Counted from the first letter of the stretch, positions 36,227 through 46,204 are shown. The stretch is DNA of 64,000 bases from Winogradskyella alexanderae (GCF_020166335.1 NZ_JAIUJR010000007.1:1-64000), one strand, 5' to 3'. Numbers and translations are program-made. The notes: generated by a model not told the origin, from the letters alone.

Positions 36227-37879
36227 TTGCTAACATCACTCCACATAAGAAATTACGCCCTTATTGATCAATTGAATGTAGATTTCAATAATGGACTAAC
36301 TATAATAACTGGCGAAACAGGTGCTGGAAAGTCTATATTGCTTGGTGGTTTAGCTTTGGTGTTAGGCAAGAGAGCTGATTTAACCCAAATTAAAAGTAAA
36401 GACAAAAAATGCGTTATTGAAGCCACTTTTGACATTGCCAAGTATAATCTAAAAGGCTTGTTCAGTACCTTGGATTTGGATTATGATGTTCAAACCATAA
36501 TCAGAAGGGAAATTTTGCCATCGGGCAAATCGAGGGCATTTATTAACGATACGCCTGTTACGTTGGATAGCCTTGTTAATCTTAGCGAGTATCTTATAGA
36601 TATTCATTCCCAATATCAAACCCAACAAATCACTCAGGACGACTATCAGTTTCAGGTTATTGATGCTTTGGCTGGTAACAAAAAAAACCTTGAAGATTAT
36701 CAAGTACAATTGAAGACATATAAAAAGTTCCAAAAAGAACTTGAAGAGCTGAAGGACTCTAAAGCAGATATGGTTAAAGAGTACGACTACAATCTTTTTC
36801 TGCTAAAAGAATTATCTGAATTAAATCTAGAATCAATTGACCTGGAAGCGTTAGAGACACAATATGAGGCTCTAAATAATGTTGAGGAGATTGGAGAGCG
36901 TCTAGGTAATTCAAAAGCAATCATTAATACTGAAGATGTCGGTATTGCCGATCAACTCAAGTCGGTGAGACAAGAACTAAACAAAATTTCAGATTTTGGT
37001 AAGGATTACAAATTATTAGTGGAGCGTATAGTTAGCGTTGACATTGAGATTGAAGATATCTTAGTGGAGTTAGACAACCTCCACGAAAACCTTTTAACGG
37101 ACCCACACGAGCTCGAAAAATTAAATTCACAATTACAAATAGTAAATAATCTTTTTCAGAAACATTCGGTTTCAACTATTGCAGAACTTATTGAAATCAA
37201 GGACCTATTAAAGCAAAAGGTAGACAATACTGAAAATTTAGATGAGCTTATAAATCAAAAAGAAACTGAAATAACTGATATCACGAAACGTTTAGATCAA
37301 TTGGCTTTGCAGATTAATCAAGGACGAAACAAGGCCATACCACTTTTGGTAAAAAAGCTAGAACATATACTCAATGATTTAGGTATGCCCAATGCAAGGT
37401 TTAGTGTTGAGGTATCCCAAAGCGAAAATTATTTCCAAAATGGTAAAGATTCATTACAGTTTTTGTTTACAGCGAACAAGGGTTCAAATTTCAACACACT
37501 CAAGAAGGCTGCATCAGGAGGTGAAATGTCACGCATAATGTTGGCCATTAAATCAATCCTTGCAGAATACATTCAACTACCGTCAATTATGTTTGATGAA
37601 ATTGATACTGGCGTATCGGGAGAAATCTCGCATAAGATGGGCGAAATTATGAAACAGATGAGTGCTAAAATGCAAGTATTTGCCATAACGCATTTACCAC
37701 AAATAGCTGCCAAAGGCGATGCACATTTTAAAGTGTTTAAAGAGGACCGAAACAATGTAACCCTAACGAATCTAAAACGCTTAAATGAAGATGAAAGAAT
37801 CGTTGAAATTGCCCAAATGCTTGGAGGCCTTGATTTAAGTGATTCTGCAATAGCACATGCAAAACAATTATTGAATTAA
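36227..37879 (+). CDS. recN: DNA repair protein RecN
   Basis: RecN is an SMC-like ATPase of double-strand break repair. The 550-residue protein has Walker A GETGAGKS near residue 33, long coiled-coil arms, the signature AASGGEMSRIMLAIKS, Walker B IMFDEIDTGVSGE and the D-loop/H-loop region VFAITHLPQIAAKGDAHF. The start is TTG at 36227, giving the family start LTSLHIRNYALID; no ATG alternative fits. Confidence 0.96.
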   Translation: MLTSLHIRNYALIDQLNVDFNNGLTIITGETGAGKSILLGGLALVLGKRADLTQIKSKDKKCVIEATFDIAKYNLKGLFSTLDLDYDVQTIIRREILPSGKSRAFINDTPVTLDSLVNLSEYLIDIHSQYQTQQITQDDYQFQVIDALAGNKKNLEDYQVQLKTYKKFQKELEELKDSKADMVKEYDYNLFLLKELSELNLESIDLEALETQYEALNNVEEIGERLGNSKAIINTEDVGIADQLKSVRQELNKISDFGKDYKLLVERIVSVDIEIEDILVELDNLHENLLTDPHELEKLNSQLQIVNNLFQKHSVSTIAELIEIKDLLKQKVDNTENLDELINQKETEITDITKRLDQLALQINQGRNKAIPLLVKKLEHILNDLGMPNARFSVEVSQSENYFQNGKDSLQFLFTANKGSNFNTLKKAASGGEMSRIMLAIKSILAEYIQLPSIMFDEIDTGVSGEISHKMGEIMKQMSAKMQVFAITHLPQIAAKGDAHFKVFKEDRNNVTLTNLKRLNEDERIVEIAQMLGGLDLSDSAIAHAKQLLN

Positions 37880-37932
37880 TACTATATTTATAACCATAAA
37901 AACCATAACTAACTAAATAAACCTGTTTACAT

Positions 37933-38748
37933 ATGTATAACTTACTCAAAGGAAAAAAAGGAATTATTTTTGGAGCACTAGACGAAAATTCAATCGCCTG
38001 GAAAACGGCAGAACGCGTGCATGAAGAAGGCGGTAAATTTGTTTTAACAAATGCTCCTGTTGCAATGCGCATGGGGCAAATAAATGCCCTAGCTGAAAAG
38101 ACGGGTTCTCAAATAATACCTGCTGATGCTACCTCAGAAGAAGATTTGCAAAATCTTGTAGAAAAATCAATGGAAATTCTTGGTGGAAAGTTAGACTTTG
38201 TTCTACACTCTATAGGCATGTCCATTAACGTAAGAAAGGGTAGGGCCTATACAGATCAAAAATACGATTGGACACAAAAGGGAACAGACGTTTCTGCGAT
38301 GTCTTTTCATAAAGTAATGCAAACATTATACAAAGCAGATGCTATGAATGAATGGGGAAGTATAGTTGCATTGACCTATATGGCAGCACAACGTGTTTTT
38401 CCGGACTATAATGATATGGCAGATAACAAAGCGTATTTGGAGAGTATAGCACGTAGCTTTGGCTATTTCTTCGGGAGGGATAAAAACGTTAGAGTAAATA
38501 CCATTTCCCAGTCGCCAACACCAACTACGGCAGGTAGTGGTGTAAAAGGCTTTGATGGCTTTATTGCCTATGCAGAAAAAATGTCACCTTTGGGCAATGC
38601 TACAGCATTAGACTGTGCAAATTACACAGTAACGCTATTCAGTGATCTTACACGGCGCGTTACGTTGCAAAATTTATACAATGACGGTGGTTTTAGCAAT
38701 ATGGGTGTGAGTGATGCCGTTATGGACGTGTTTATGGATAAAGAATAG
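37933..38748 (+). CDS. fabI: Enoyl-[acyl-carrier-protein] reductase (NADH)
   Basis: FabI performs the last reduction of fatty acid elongation. The 271-residue SDR protein starts MYNLLKGKKGIIFGALDENSIAW, has the FabI active-site spacing Y-x6-K (in DYNDMADNKAYLES), and the SQSPTPTTAGSG loop near the substrate-binding region. It ends with a strong terminator. It is the last housekeeping gene before the secreted-protein cluster. Confidence 0.96.
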   Translation: MYNLLKGKKGIIFGALDENSIAWKTAERVHEEGGKFVLTNAPVAMRMGQINALAEKTGSQIIPADATSEEDLQNLVEKSMEILGGKLDFVLHSIGMSINVRKGRAYTDQKYDWTQKGTDVSAMSFHKVMQTLYKADAMNEWGSIVALTYMAAQRVFPDYNDMADNKAYLESIARSFGYFFGRDKNVRVNTISQSPTPTTAGSGVKGFDGFIAYAEKMSPLGNATALDCANYTVTLFSDLTRRVTLQNLYNDGGFSNMGVSDAVMDVFMDKE

Positions 38749-38770
38749 TTTAATTAGATAAAATTGTATT

Positions 38771-38796
38771 AAAGCCACTGATTTCAGTGGCTTTTT
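38771..38796 (+). terminator. Terminator of fabI
   Basis: AAAGCCACTGA (38771-38781) pairs with TCAGTGGCTTT (38784-38794), followed by a T-run. The next 140 bp (38797-38938) hold no gene. Confidence 0.9.
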
Positions 38797-38938
38797 TGTT
38801 GATAACATGTTGATTATGATTTAACTAATTGTTTTTTATCGGTATTATGGGTTTTTCATCGATTAGGATACCCTCAATGAAAAATCTTTTGGTTTTTAAC
38901 ATATTTTTAAGGTATTACTAACTTAAATACTAAATTTT

Positions 38939-40027
38939 ATGAAAAAAATTACTTTTTTGCTTTTTGCTACAATAGCTTTTGTATACCAGAGCTATGCACA
39001 GGCACCCCCTAATGACGATTGTGCTAACGCGACGCCAATAGCTTGCGGTGGAACAGCATCTGGCTCAACAGTTAATGCTACCGATAGTGGTGGTACAGCT
39101 TCACCTGATGTTTTTTATTCTTTGGCGGGTGCAACCTCAGGTGATGCAGTAACAGTCAGTTTATGTGGTTCAACCTACGATACTAGATTGGAAGTTTTTG
39201 ATGCTTGTGGAGGAACGGTATTAGAATCTAATGATGATTCGTGTGGTCTTCAATCCGAGGTATCCTTTGTTGCAGATGGCGTTACAACTTACATTATAAG
39301 AGTCGAGGGTTTTGGTACAGCTTCTGGAGATTATTCTTTAGCAGTAACTTGTACTGGACCACCACCTCCTCCTGCCTGTGGAGAAAATTTTTATGATACT
39401 GGTGGTCCATCCGGTAATTATTCATCAGGAGAATCCTATTCTGTTACAATTTCACCAGATAACCCAGGGGAAGTTGTGACTATTACATTTACTTCAGTTG
39501 ATATCGAATCGTCTACTGGAGGGGGTAACCAAGATGGGTGTTGGGATTATCTAACGATATATGACGGACCAACAACAGCCTCTCCTGTTTTAGCTCAGAC
39601 CTTATGTGGAGAAGAAAGTGGTGACGGTGGTGTACCTTCAGTTGCTTCAAGTGAATTAAATGTTGGAGATTCATTTACATCAACGGATGCCTCTGGTGCG
39701 TTGACAATAGAGTTCAACTCAGACGCCTCTGTAACAGAAACGGGTTGGGAAGCGGATGTTACGTGTAATGTACTTAGCGTAAATGAATTTGACTATCTTG
39801 ATTCATTTACTTACTATCCAAACCCAGTGAAAAATACATTAACGTTAAACGCTCAAAACAATATTGAGAATGTAAGAATGTATAATATGCTTGGACAAGA
39901 AGTTATGCGAGTACAGCCACAGACTGTAGACAGTGAATTAGATATGTCTGGTTTAGAAACAGGTACATACTTTGTTCAAGTAACAATAGCTAATGTTACT
40001 AAAACCGTAAGAGTAGTGAAGCAATAA
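38939..40027 (+). CDS. Secreted CUB-domain-like protein with T9SS sorting domain
   Basis: The 362-residue protein has a signal peptide (ending SYAQ), an N-terminal pre-peptidase-type beta-sandwich beginning PPNDDCANATPI (about 22-140), a proline-rich linker (PPPPP), a CUB-like domain with paired cysteines (CGENFYDTGGPSGNY, WDYLTIYDGPT; about 147-275) and a type A sorting domain starting FTYYPNPVKNTLTL. It should be exported through T9SS and cleaved. No enzyme motif is visible, so it is probably adhesive or binding. Confidence 0.85.
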   Translation: MKKITFLLFATIAFVYQSYAQAPPNDDCANATPIACGGTASGSTVNATDSGGTASPDVFYSLAGATSGDAVTVSLCGSTYDTRLEVFDACGGTVLESNDDSCGLQSEVSFVADGVTTYIIRVEGFGTASGDYSLAVTCTGPPPPPACGENFYDTGGPSGNYSSGESYSVTISPDNPGEVVTITFTSVDIESSTGGGNQDGCWDYLTIYDGPTTASPVLAQTLCGEESGDGGVPSVASSELNVGDSFTSTDASGALTIEFNSDASVTETGWEADVTCNVLSVNEFDYLDSFTYYPNPVKNTLTLNAQNNIENVRMYNMLGQEVMRVQPQTVDSELDMSGLETGTYFVQVTIANVTKTVRVVKQ

Positions 40028-40047
40028 CTATTTATTATATCATAAAT

Positions 40048-40075
40048 AAAGCCGTTTGAAAAAACGGCTTTTTTT
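40048..40075 (+). terminator. Terminator behind the CUB-like protein gene
   Basis: AAAGCCGTTT (40048-40057) pairs with AAACGGCTTT (40062-40071) around a GAAA loop, followed by a T-run. Confidence 0.9.
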
Positions 40076-40119
40076 ATTTTAATGAAATACAGTATCTTGT
40101 TAAAAATTGTAGTATAAAG

Positions 40120-41820
40120 ATGAGGTCTTTAGTTTTTATAATCTTATCTATAAACATTTCATTAGCACAAGTATCCTTTCAAGAAAGTGCACAACAATTG
40201 GGCGTAAATATCATTTGTGAATACACGTTTCTTGGCAATGGTATTACCTTTTTTGATTACGATAATGATGGTTGGGATGACATAACAGTGGCAACCGCCC
40301 AAAACAATCCTGTTTACTTTTATAAAAATATCAACGGTAATTATGTATCCCAGACCTTAAATATTTCTGATAATAATGCTAGAAACAAACAGGTAAACTG
40401 GGTAGATATTGATAATGACGGCGACAATGACCTATTTATAACTAGCGATAATTCAGGAAATCGATTATTTGAAAATCTTGGTAATATGATCATGTCAGAG
40501 ATTACATCAACTTCAGGGATGCTGACTGACAACTTCCCTTATTATGGCGCTTCATGGGGCGACTATGACAATGATGGTTTTTTAGATGTGTTTATTGCTG
40601 TACGTGACCCTCTTATTCCAAATATTCTTTATAAAAACAATGGTGATAAAACCTTTACACTAGCTAATGTAGAAGCTGGATTGGAAACGACGGGTTATAT
40701 GTCGTTTTGCTCTGCGTTTTTGGATTATGACAATGATGGCGATCAAGACATTTATGTATCAAACGATAAATATCCCAATCCAAATTTAATGTATAAAAAT
40801 AATGGTGATGGCACATTTACGGAGGTTGGTGCAGAGACAGGAACCAATGTTAGCATAGATGCTATGTCCGTTACAGTAGAAGACTTTAATCATGATGGAT
40901 GGTTAGATATTTATATTACAAACGATCCAACAAATAATGTGCTTTATGTTAATAATGGTGATGGTACATTTACAGATATGGCACAATCTTACCATGTGAC
41001 TTTCAATAGTTCAAGCTGGGGAGCAGTGTTTTTGGATGCAGACAACGACACAGACTTGGATTTATATGTTAGTGGTGAGGGAAATGGCACTGAATCACCA
41101 TTTATGTCATCGGGGTTTTATGAGAATGTAAATCCTTCTTTTTTTCAACTTAACAACGGTGCTGTACCAAATGATTTTGCCTTTAGTTATGGTAATGCTA
41201 TTGGTGATACAGACAATGACGGCCTACCAGAAATAGTAGTCAATAATATTGATCATAATAATATTTTTCTCTGGAAGAATACAACTAATGCAACCAATAA
41301 TTTTATCAGGATAAAATTAGAAGGCACAACTAGTAATAGAAATGGGGTAGGGTCATTCATTGAAATATCAATAAATGGTAATAAACAATACCGATACACA
41401 TGTCTTGGTGAGGGTTACCTTTCCCAGAATTCTGCCACGGAACACTTCGGTTTGGGAAGTAATACCACTATAGATTACGTTAAGGTAAAATGGTTAAGTG
41501 GTATTGAAGATGTTTTATATAATGTAACTGCAAATCAAACACTGAATATTGTTGAGGGTTCTACACTTTCGGTTTCTGAATTTGAAGATAATTTAGCTTT
41601 AAGCCATTATCCAAATCCTGTTCGAGATCAATTATACCTCAAATCCTTGAATCAGATAGAAGCGATTGAAATTTATAATCTGTTGGGTCAAAAGATTATG
41701 GTAGCCAGTCCTAAGTCTATCGAATGTGATATTAACTTTGCTAACCTAGATAAAGGCACTTACATAGTTAAGGTTTCAAGTCAAGATGCCATGAGAACTT
41801 TAAGAGTTATTAAAGAATAA
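40120..41820 (+). CDS. Secreted FG-GAP/VCBS repeat protein with UnbV/ASPIC and T9SS domains (CRTAC1-like), copy 1
   Basis: The 566-residue protein has a signal peptide (ending ISLAQ), then repeated calcium-binding DxDxDG-type loops (DYDNDGWDD, DIDNDGDND, DYDNDGFLD, DYDNDGDQD, DFNHDGWLD, DADNDTDLD, DTDNDGLPE) of a seven-bladed integrin-alpha-like propeller. An ASPIC/UnbV domain follows (about 410-480, NRNGVGSFIEISING, YTCLGEGYLSQNSATEHFGLG). It ends with a type A sorting domain (SHYPNPVRDQLYLKS). It is probably a surface or extracellular calcium-binding protein of unknown ligand. The next gene is a close paralogue. Confidence 0.88.
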   Translation: MRSLVFIILSINISLAQVSFQESAQQLGVNIICEYTFLGNGITFFDYDNDGWDDITVATAQNNPVYFYKNINGNYVSQTLNISDNNARNKQVNWVDIDNDGDNDLFITSDNSGNRLFENLGNMIMSEITSTSGMLTDNFPYYGASWGDYDNDGFLDVFIAVRDPLIPNILYKNNGDKTFTLANVEAGLETTGYMSFCSAFLDYDNDGDQDIYVSNDKYPNPNLMYKNNGDGTFTEVGAETGTNVSIDAMSVTVEDFNHDGWLDIYITNDPTNNVLYVNNGDGTFTDMAQSYHVTFNSSSWGAVFLDADNDTDLDLYVSGEGNGTESPFMSSGFYENVNPSFFQLNNGAVPNDFAFSYGNAIGDTDNDGLPEIVVNNIDHNNIFLWKNTTNATNNFIRIKLEGTTSNRNGVGSFIEISINGNKQYRYTCLGEGYLSQNSATEHFGLGSNTTIDYVKVKWLSGIEDVLYNVTANQTLNIVEGSTLSVSEFEDNLALSHYPNPVRDQLYLKSLNQIEAIEIYNLLGQKIMVASPKSIECDINFANLDKGTYIVKVSSQDAMRTLRVIKE

Positions 41821-41847
41821 TCACAAACTATAAATAAAGTACCCTGT

Positions 41848-43548
41848 ATGAAGCTTTTTCAATACATATTCTGGCTTTTCAGTCTTAATTTATGTGCTGC
41901 TCAGGTTATTTTTAATAATGAAGCAGAAGAGCTAGGCATTGAAGTAGTTTGCGGAAACACCTTGTTTGGTAATGGTGTCTCTTTTTTTGATTACGATAAC
42001 GATGGATGGGATGATATAACGGTAGCAACAGCAGATGGCGATCCAATACGATTCTTTAAGAATATCAATGGTAACTTTGTTGAACAAACACTTAATATAC
42101 CTGATAATAATTGGAGAAATAAACAGATAAATTGGGTTGATATAGATAACGATGGCGACAATGACCTCTTTGTTACGAGCGATACCGAGGTAAATAGATT
42201 GTTTGAGAATACTGGAAACATGATATTCCAGGACATTACTGCTTCTTCAGGAATGTTAAACGAAGTGCTGGTAACGTATGGTGCTTCTTGGGGCGATTAT
42301 AACAATGATGGGTATTTAGATGTTTTTTTATCCAATAGGGATACTACAATACCAAATGTCCTATATAAGAATAATGGAAATAACACTTTTACTTTAGCTA
42401 ATACAGAGGCTGGTTTGCTATCTACGGGGACATTATCATTTTGTGCAGCATTTATAGATTATAATAAGGACGGTTATCAGGACATATATGTAGCTAACGA
42501 TAAAGTTGCAAATGCTAATACCATGTATAAAAATAATGGTGATAGTACATTTACTGAAGTTGGATTTGAGACAGGAACCGATATTACGATAGACGCTATG
42601 TCTGTTACAGTAGAGGATTATAACTCAGATGGTTGGCCAGATATTTATGTAACCAATGATGTCGTTGGAAATGTATTGTTACAAAATAATGGAAACGGTA
42701 CCTTTAGCGATGTTGCTCAATCAACCAATACAACAATGAATAGTGTTGCCTGGGGTGCAGTTTTTTTAGATGTTGAAAATGATGGAGATTTAGATCTTTA
42801 TGTCAGCGCAGAACATGACGGAACAGTATCGGGCTATTTATCTTCAGCACTGTTTAACAATACAGGTAACTTTTTCTCTATTGTAAATAGTGCTATACCG
42901 GACGATTTTGCCATAAGTTACTCTAATGCTATTGGAGATACAGATAATGATGGTTTACCAGAAATATTGGTAAATAATATAAACAATAACAATATTTTTC
43001 TTTGGAAAAATAATTCTACTGCGGTAAACAAATGGTTAAAGGTTAAACTAGAAGGTACTTTAAGTAACCGTAATGGTGTTGGGTCTTTGATTGAAATATC
43101 TGTAAATGGCAATAAACAATTTAGATATACGTGCATTGGGGAAGGCTACTTAGGACAGAACTCCGCTACTGAATTCTTTGGTATTGGAAATACAACTGAA
43201 ATCGATTACGTTAAGGTTACTTGGCTAAGTGGTACGGAGGATATAATTTATAATGTTGTACCAAATCAAAATTTAAAAATTGTTGAAGGTTCGTCACTAT
43301 CATTAACTGAGTTTGATGACGATTTATTTAAAATATTTCCAAATCCTGTTAGTGATTATTTAATTATTAATTCAGAATTATTACCATCTGAAATACAGAT
43401 TTTTAATCCTTTAGGTGAAGTGATATTGAAACTCAAACCAAATATCAATCACGAGTCAATAGACGTTTCTGAGCTAACTAAGGGACTCTATATTTTAAAA
43501 TTAGTATCTGAGGATTCCACACAAATATTAAGGTTTATTAAAAAATAA
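41848..43548 (+). CDS. Secreted FG-GAP/VCBS repeat protein with UnbV/ASPIC and T9SS domains (CRTAC1-like), copy 2
   Basis: This is a tandem paralogue of the preceding gene: the same 566 residues, the same domain order, and near-identical stretches at the same positions (FFDYDNDGWDDITVATA, VTVEDYNSDGWPDIYVTND, NRNGVGSLIEISVNGNKQ). Some calcium loops have drifted (DYNKDGYQD, DVENDGDLD). The sorting domain is more diverged (FKIFPNPVSDYLIINS), ending in Lys-Lys. Only 27 bp separate the two genes, so they are probably cotranscribed. Confidence 0.88.
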   Translation: MKLFQYIFWLFSLNLCAAQVIFNNEAEELGIEVVCGNTLFGNGVSFFDYDNDGWDDITVATADGDPIRFFKNINGNFVEQTLNIPDNNWRNKQINWVDIDNDGDNDLFVTSDTEVNRLFENTGNMIFQDITASSGMLNEVLVTYGASWGDYNNDGYLDVFLSNRDTTIPNVLYKNNGNNTFTLANTEAGLLSTGTLSFCAAFIDYNKDGYQDIYVANDKVANANTMYKNNGDSTFTEVGFETGTDITIDAMSVTVEDYNSDGWPDIYVTNDVVGNVLLQNNGNGTFSDVAQSTNTTMNSVAWGAVFLDVENDGDLDLYVSAEHDGTVSGYLSSALFNNTGNFFSIVNSAIPDDFAISYSNAIGDTDNDGLPEILVNNINNNNIFLWKNNSTAVNKWLKVKLEGTLSNRNGVGSLIEISVNGNKQFRYTCIGEGYLGQNSATEFFGIGNTTEIDYVKVTWLSGTEDIIYNVVPNQNLKIVEGSSLSLTEFDDDLFKIFPNPVSDYLIINSELLPSEIQIFNPLGEVILKLKPNINHESIDVSELTKGLYILKLVSEDSTQILRFIKK

Positions 43549-43563
43549 ACATACAGGTTTAAC

Positions 43564-43571
43564 TACCTTTG
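43564..43571 (+). promoter_or_regulatory. Bacteroidota -7 promoter element of the glycosyltransferase gene
   Basis: TACCTTTG matches TAnnTTTG and ends six bases before the ATG at 43578. Its final TTG is in frame and could be mistaken for the start codon. The transcript should be leaderless or nearly so. Confidence 0.6.
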
Positions 43572-43577
43572 TACGGT

Positions 43578-44585
43578 ATGGAAAAGCTATCTTTTTCTTT
43601 TATTATACCCGTTTTTAACAGGCCTCATGAAGTTGAAGAGTTACTTGAATGTTTCACTAAAATTCCAGGTGCTTACGAAATAGTTATCGTTGAAGATGGT
43701 TCAGTTAAAACATCAGAGCATGTCGTTAGAGCATATGAGGAGCGTTTAAATATAGCGTACTATTTCAAACCAAATACTGGTCCTGGTGATTCCAGAAATT
43801 ATGGAATGAGAAAGGCACAAGGAAATTACTTTATAATTCTTGACTCAGACGTGCTATTACCTACAAATTACTTAGAGGAGGTTAAAACATTTTTAACCCA
43901 CAATTATGTTGACTGTTATGGTGGTCCAGATGCATCGCATCCCTCATTCACTAATCTGCAGAAAGCAATAAGTTTTGCCATGACCTCATTTATAACAACG
44001 GGAGGTATTAGAGGCCAAAAGAAACAAGTAAACAAATTTCAACCTCGAAGTTTTAATATGGGTATTTCCAAGAAAGCATTTTTAGCTTCCGAAGGATTTG
44101 GGAGTATTCACCCTGGTGAAGATCCTGATTTATCTTTAAGATTAGTTAAACTGGGATTTGCAACGGCCTTAATACCTAATGCAATTGTTTTTCACAAAAG
44201 ACGAATAAGTTGGTCTAAATTTTATACTCAAGTAAACAAATTCGGACTAGTACGTCCAATACTCAATACGTGGCATCCAAATTCAGCTAGCTTAGTATAT
44301 TGGTTTCCTACAATGTTTATTTTAGGACTTGTCGTTGCAATACTTTTAGCTTTATTGAATATTACAATGTTATTTTTCTATATCTATGCAATTTACTTTA
44401 GCCTTGCATTTGCAGTTGCTTTGATAGAAAGTAGGAGCTTGGGGGTAGCTATGCAGGCAATAATAGCTATTGTTGTGCAATTTTTTGGCTATGGCTATGG
44501 TTTTTTAAAGTCTAGTTTTTACATTTCCTTATTAAGAAAAAAACCGGAGCATCAATTTCCTCAGTTATTTTTTGATACTAAATAA
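43578..44585 (+). CDS. Glycosyltransferase family 2, membrane-associated
   Basis: From the ATG at 43578 the protein has 335 residues. The GT-A domain has FSFIIPVFNRPHEVEELLEC, IVIVEDGS, GPGDSRNYGM and the metal motif ILDSDVLLP, with the acceptor-side GEDPDLSLRL. Two or three C-terminal membrane helices follow (about 240-310). It transfers a sugar onto an unknown, probably membrane-linked, acceptor. It stands before YbbR and coaE with gaps of 6 and 1 bp. The upstream TTG belongs to the promoter. Confidence 0.88.
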   Translation: MEKLSFSFIIPVFNRPHEVEELLECFTKIPGAYEIVIVEDGSVKTSEHVVRAYEERLNIAYYFKPNTGPGDSRNYGMRKAQGNYFIILDSDVLLPTNYLEEVKTFLTHNYVDCYGGPDASHPSFTNLQKAISFAMTSFITTGGIRGQKKQVNKFQPRSFNMGISKKAFLASEGFGSIHPGEDPDLSLRLVKLGFATALIPNAIVFHKRRISWSKFYTQVNKFGLVRPILNTWHPNSASLVYWFPTMFILGLVVAILLALLNITMLFFYIYAIYFSLAFAVALIESRSLGVAMQAIIAIVVQFFGYGYGFLKSSFYISLLRKKPEHQFPQLFFDTK

Positions 44586-44591
44586 GTCTAG

Positions 44592-45542
44592 ATGAAAGCG
44601 AAAATTTCAGATTTCTTAAAGCGACGAAATGCAAAAAGATTCAGTATTTTTTTTGTGTTGGCATTTGTTTTTTTGATTTTTTCTAAGCTTTCCAATGACT
44701 ACAAACAAAATATTGTCGTAAGCATTAAACTTGATGATTTAGATGAAGAGATTGTAATTGAGAATGACTCTTTAAACAAACTCTTAGTTTATGTAAAAGC
44801 TAAAGGATTTACTTTGGTTCCATTTTTATTTAAAGATTCTAAAGAAATTAGATTAGATGCTAAAAAACATTTTATCATAAAACGGAATGAATTTATTTTT
44901 GATGTACAGAGACAGCGCTATTTAATTGAAGATCAACTTGGAAAGGCATACAATTTATTAACCGTGAAACCCGATACCTTACGTATAAAGTTTTCAAAAT
45001 TGGCATTCAAGTATGTTCCCGTTGAAATTAGACAGGAGATTAAATATGGACTTGGTTACGATTTAGTGGGTGAACTCAATAAAAATGTTGATAGTGTTAA
45101 GATTGTAGGAGCAGAATCAAAACTTGATACTATCCATATTGTTCACACCGAGGTTTTAAATCTTAGTGAGGTAAATACAAATATTAAAGAAAATTTGAAT
45201 CTAGATGTGTCAAATTTTGGAAGTATACAAGTATCTCCTGAAATGATAAGTGTAAATGGCGTTGTTGAGCGTTTTACTGAAGGAAATGTGGAAGTACCTG
45301 TAATTATCAAAAATGTACCTAGTGACCTAAATATCAATTATTTTCCTAAAACCGTTTCGGTAGTGTTTTATGTAAATCTCAATAACTTTAATCAGGTAAA
45401 ACCGTCTGATTTTAAGGTAGAATGTGATTTTATGGATATTACTCAAAATAAGCAGTATTTAGTGCCCAAAGTAATTGATAAACCAAATTTCGTTAAAAGA
45501 GCAATTGTAAAACAAAATCGTATCGATTTTATTAAATTGTAA
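44592..45542 (+). CDS. YbbR-domain membrane protein (CdaR-like)
   Basis: The 316-residue protein has one N-terminal membrane helix (about residues 18-36) and extracytoplasmic beta-rich YbbR repeats (VPVEIRQEIKYGLGYDL... and VEVPVIIKNVPSDLNINYFPKTVSVVFYV). In Firmicutes CdaR regulates the diadenylate cyclase CdaA; no cdaA is adjacent here, so a c-di-AMP role is not supported by context. It is read with the glycosyltransferase and coaE. Confidence 0.8.
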   Translation: MKAKISDFLKRRNAKRFSIFFVLAFVFLIFSKLSNDYKQNIVVSIKLDDLDEEIVIENDSLNKLLVYVKAKGFTLVPFLFKDSKEIRLDAKKHFIIKRNEFIFDVQRQRYLIEDQLGKAYNLLTVKPDTLRIKFSKLAFKYVPVEIRQEIKYGLGYDLVGELNKNVDSVKIVGAESKLDTIHIVHTEVLNLSEVNTNIKENLNLDVSNFGSIQVSPEMISVNGVVERFTEGNVEVPVIIKNVPSDLNINYFPKTVSVVFYVNLNNFNQVKPSDFKVECDFMDITQNKQYLVPKVIDKPNFVKRAIVKQNRIDFIKL

Positions 45543-45543
45543 T

Positions 45544-46134
45544 ATGGTAATTGTTGGGATAACAGGTGGCATTGGTAGTGGTAAAACTACTATTGCAAAG
45601 TACATGAGTACGTTTGGCATACCATTATACATTGCAGACGAAGAAGCTAAGGCCTTAATGAATAGGTCTAAAGTAATAAAGCGTAAACTTATTCAGCTAT
45701 TTGGAGAAGAGGCCTATAAAAATGAAGAGCTGAATAGGCCTTATTTGGCAAAAAAAATATTTACTGATAAATCTTTATTATCTCAGATGAATGCTATTGT
45801 ACATCCTAAGGTGGCATCGCATTTTAAACGCTGGCTTAAAAAACAGAATGCGCCTTACGTTTTAAAAGAAGCAGCTATTATTTTTGAGAACAACCTTCAG
45901 GATAATTACGACTATATTATCACTGTTATTGCAGACGAAGAGCTAAGGCGAAAACGCATTATGAGTCGGGATAACACCAACAAGGAAAAGATTGATGCAA
46001 TCATAAAAAATCAGTGGGTTGATGCCAAAAAAATTCAGCTGTCTGATTTTGTTATAACGAACAACGATTTAGAAAAAGCCAAGGAAGAGGCAATTAAGAT
46101 TCACAAGCAACTTCTTAAAATAACTTCAAAATAG
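45544..46134 (+). CDS. coaE: Dephospho-CoA kinase
   Basis: CoaE phosphorylates the ribose 3'-OH of dephospho-CoA, the last step of coenzyme A synthesis. The 196-residue protein has the P-loop GGIGSGKTT, YIADEEAK (usual DAD motif region), the HPKV motif and lid arginines (EELRRKRIMSRDN). It starts 1 bp behind the YbbR stop. Confidence 0.95.
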   Translation: MVIVGITGGIGSGKTTIAKYMSTFGIPLYIADEEAKALMNRSKVIKRKLIQLFGEEAYKNEELNRPYLAKKIFTDKSLLSQMNAIVHPKVASHFKRWLKKQNAPYVLKEAAIIFENNLQDNYDYIITVIADEELRRKRIMSRDNTNKEKIDAIIKNQWVDAKKIQLSDFVITNNDLEKAKEEAIKIHKQLLKITSK

Positions 46135-46192
46135 TTGCCTAGCCTTTTGTTAATGTAAGGTTAAACATAATTTAAGCTAAATGTTAAAATGT

Positions 46193-46200
46193 TAAATTTG
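46193..46200 (+). promoter_or_regulatory. Bacteroidota -7 promoter element of the histidine kinase gene
   Basis: TAAATTTG matches TAnnTTTG and ends four bases before the ATG at 46205, so the transcript is predicted to be leaderless. Confidence 0.6.
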
Positions 46201-46204
46201 AGCG

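Noticed and set aside
40250..43200. Repeat array from the recurring aspartate-rich motifs
   Set aside because: The repeats are imperfect coding repeats of calcium-binding propeller loops in two paralogous genes, not a CRISPR or non-coding tandem array.
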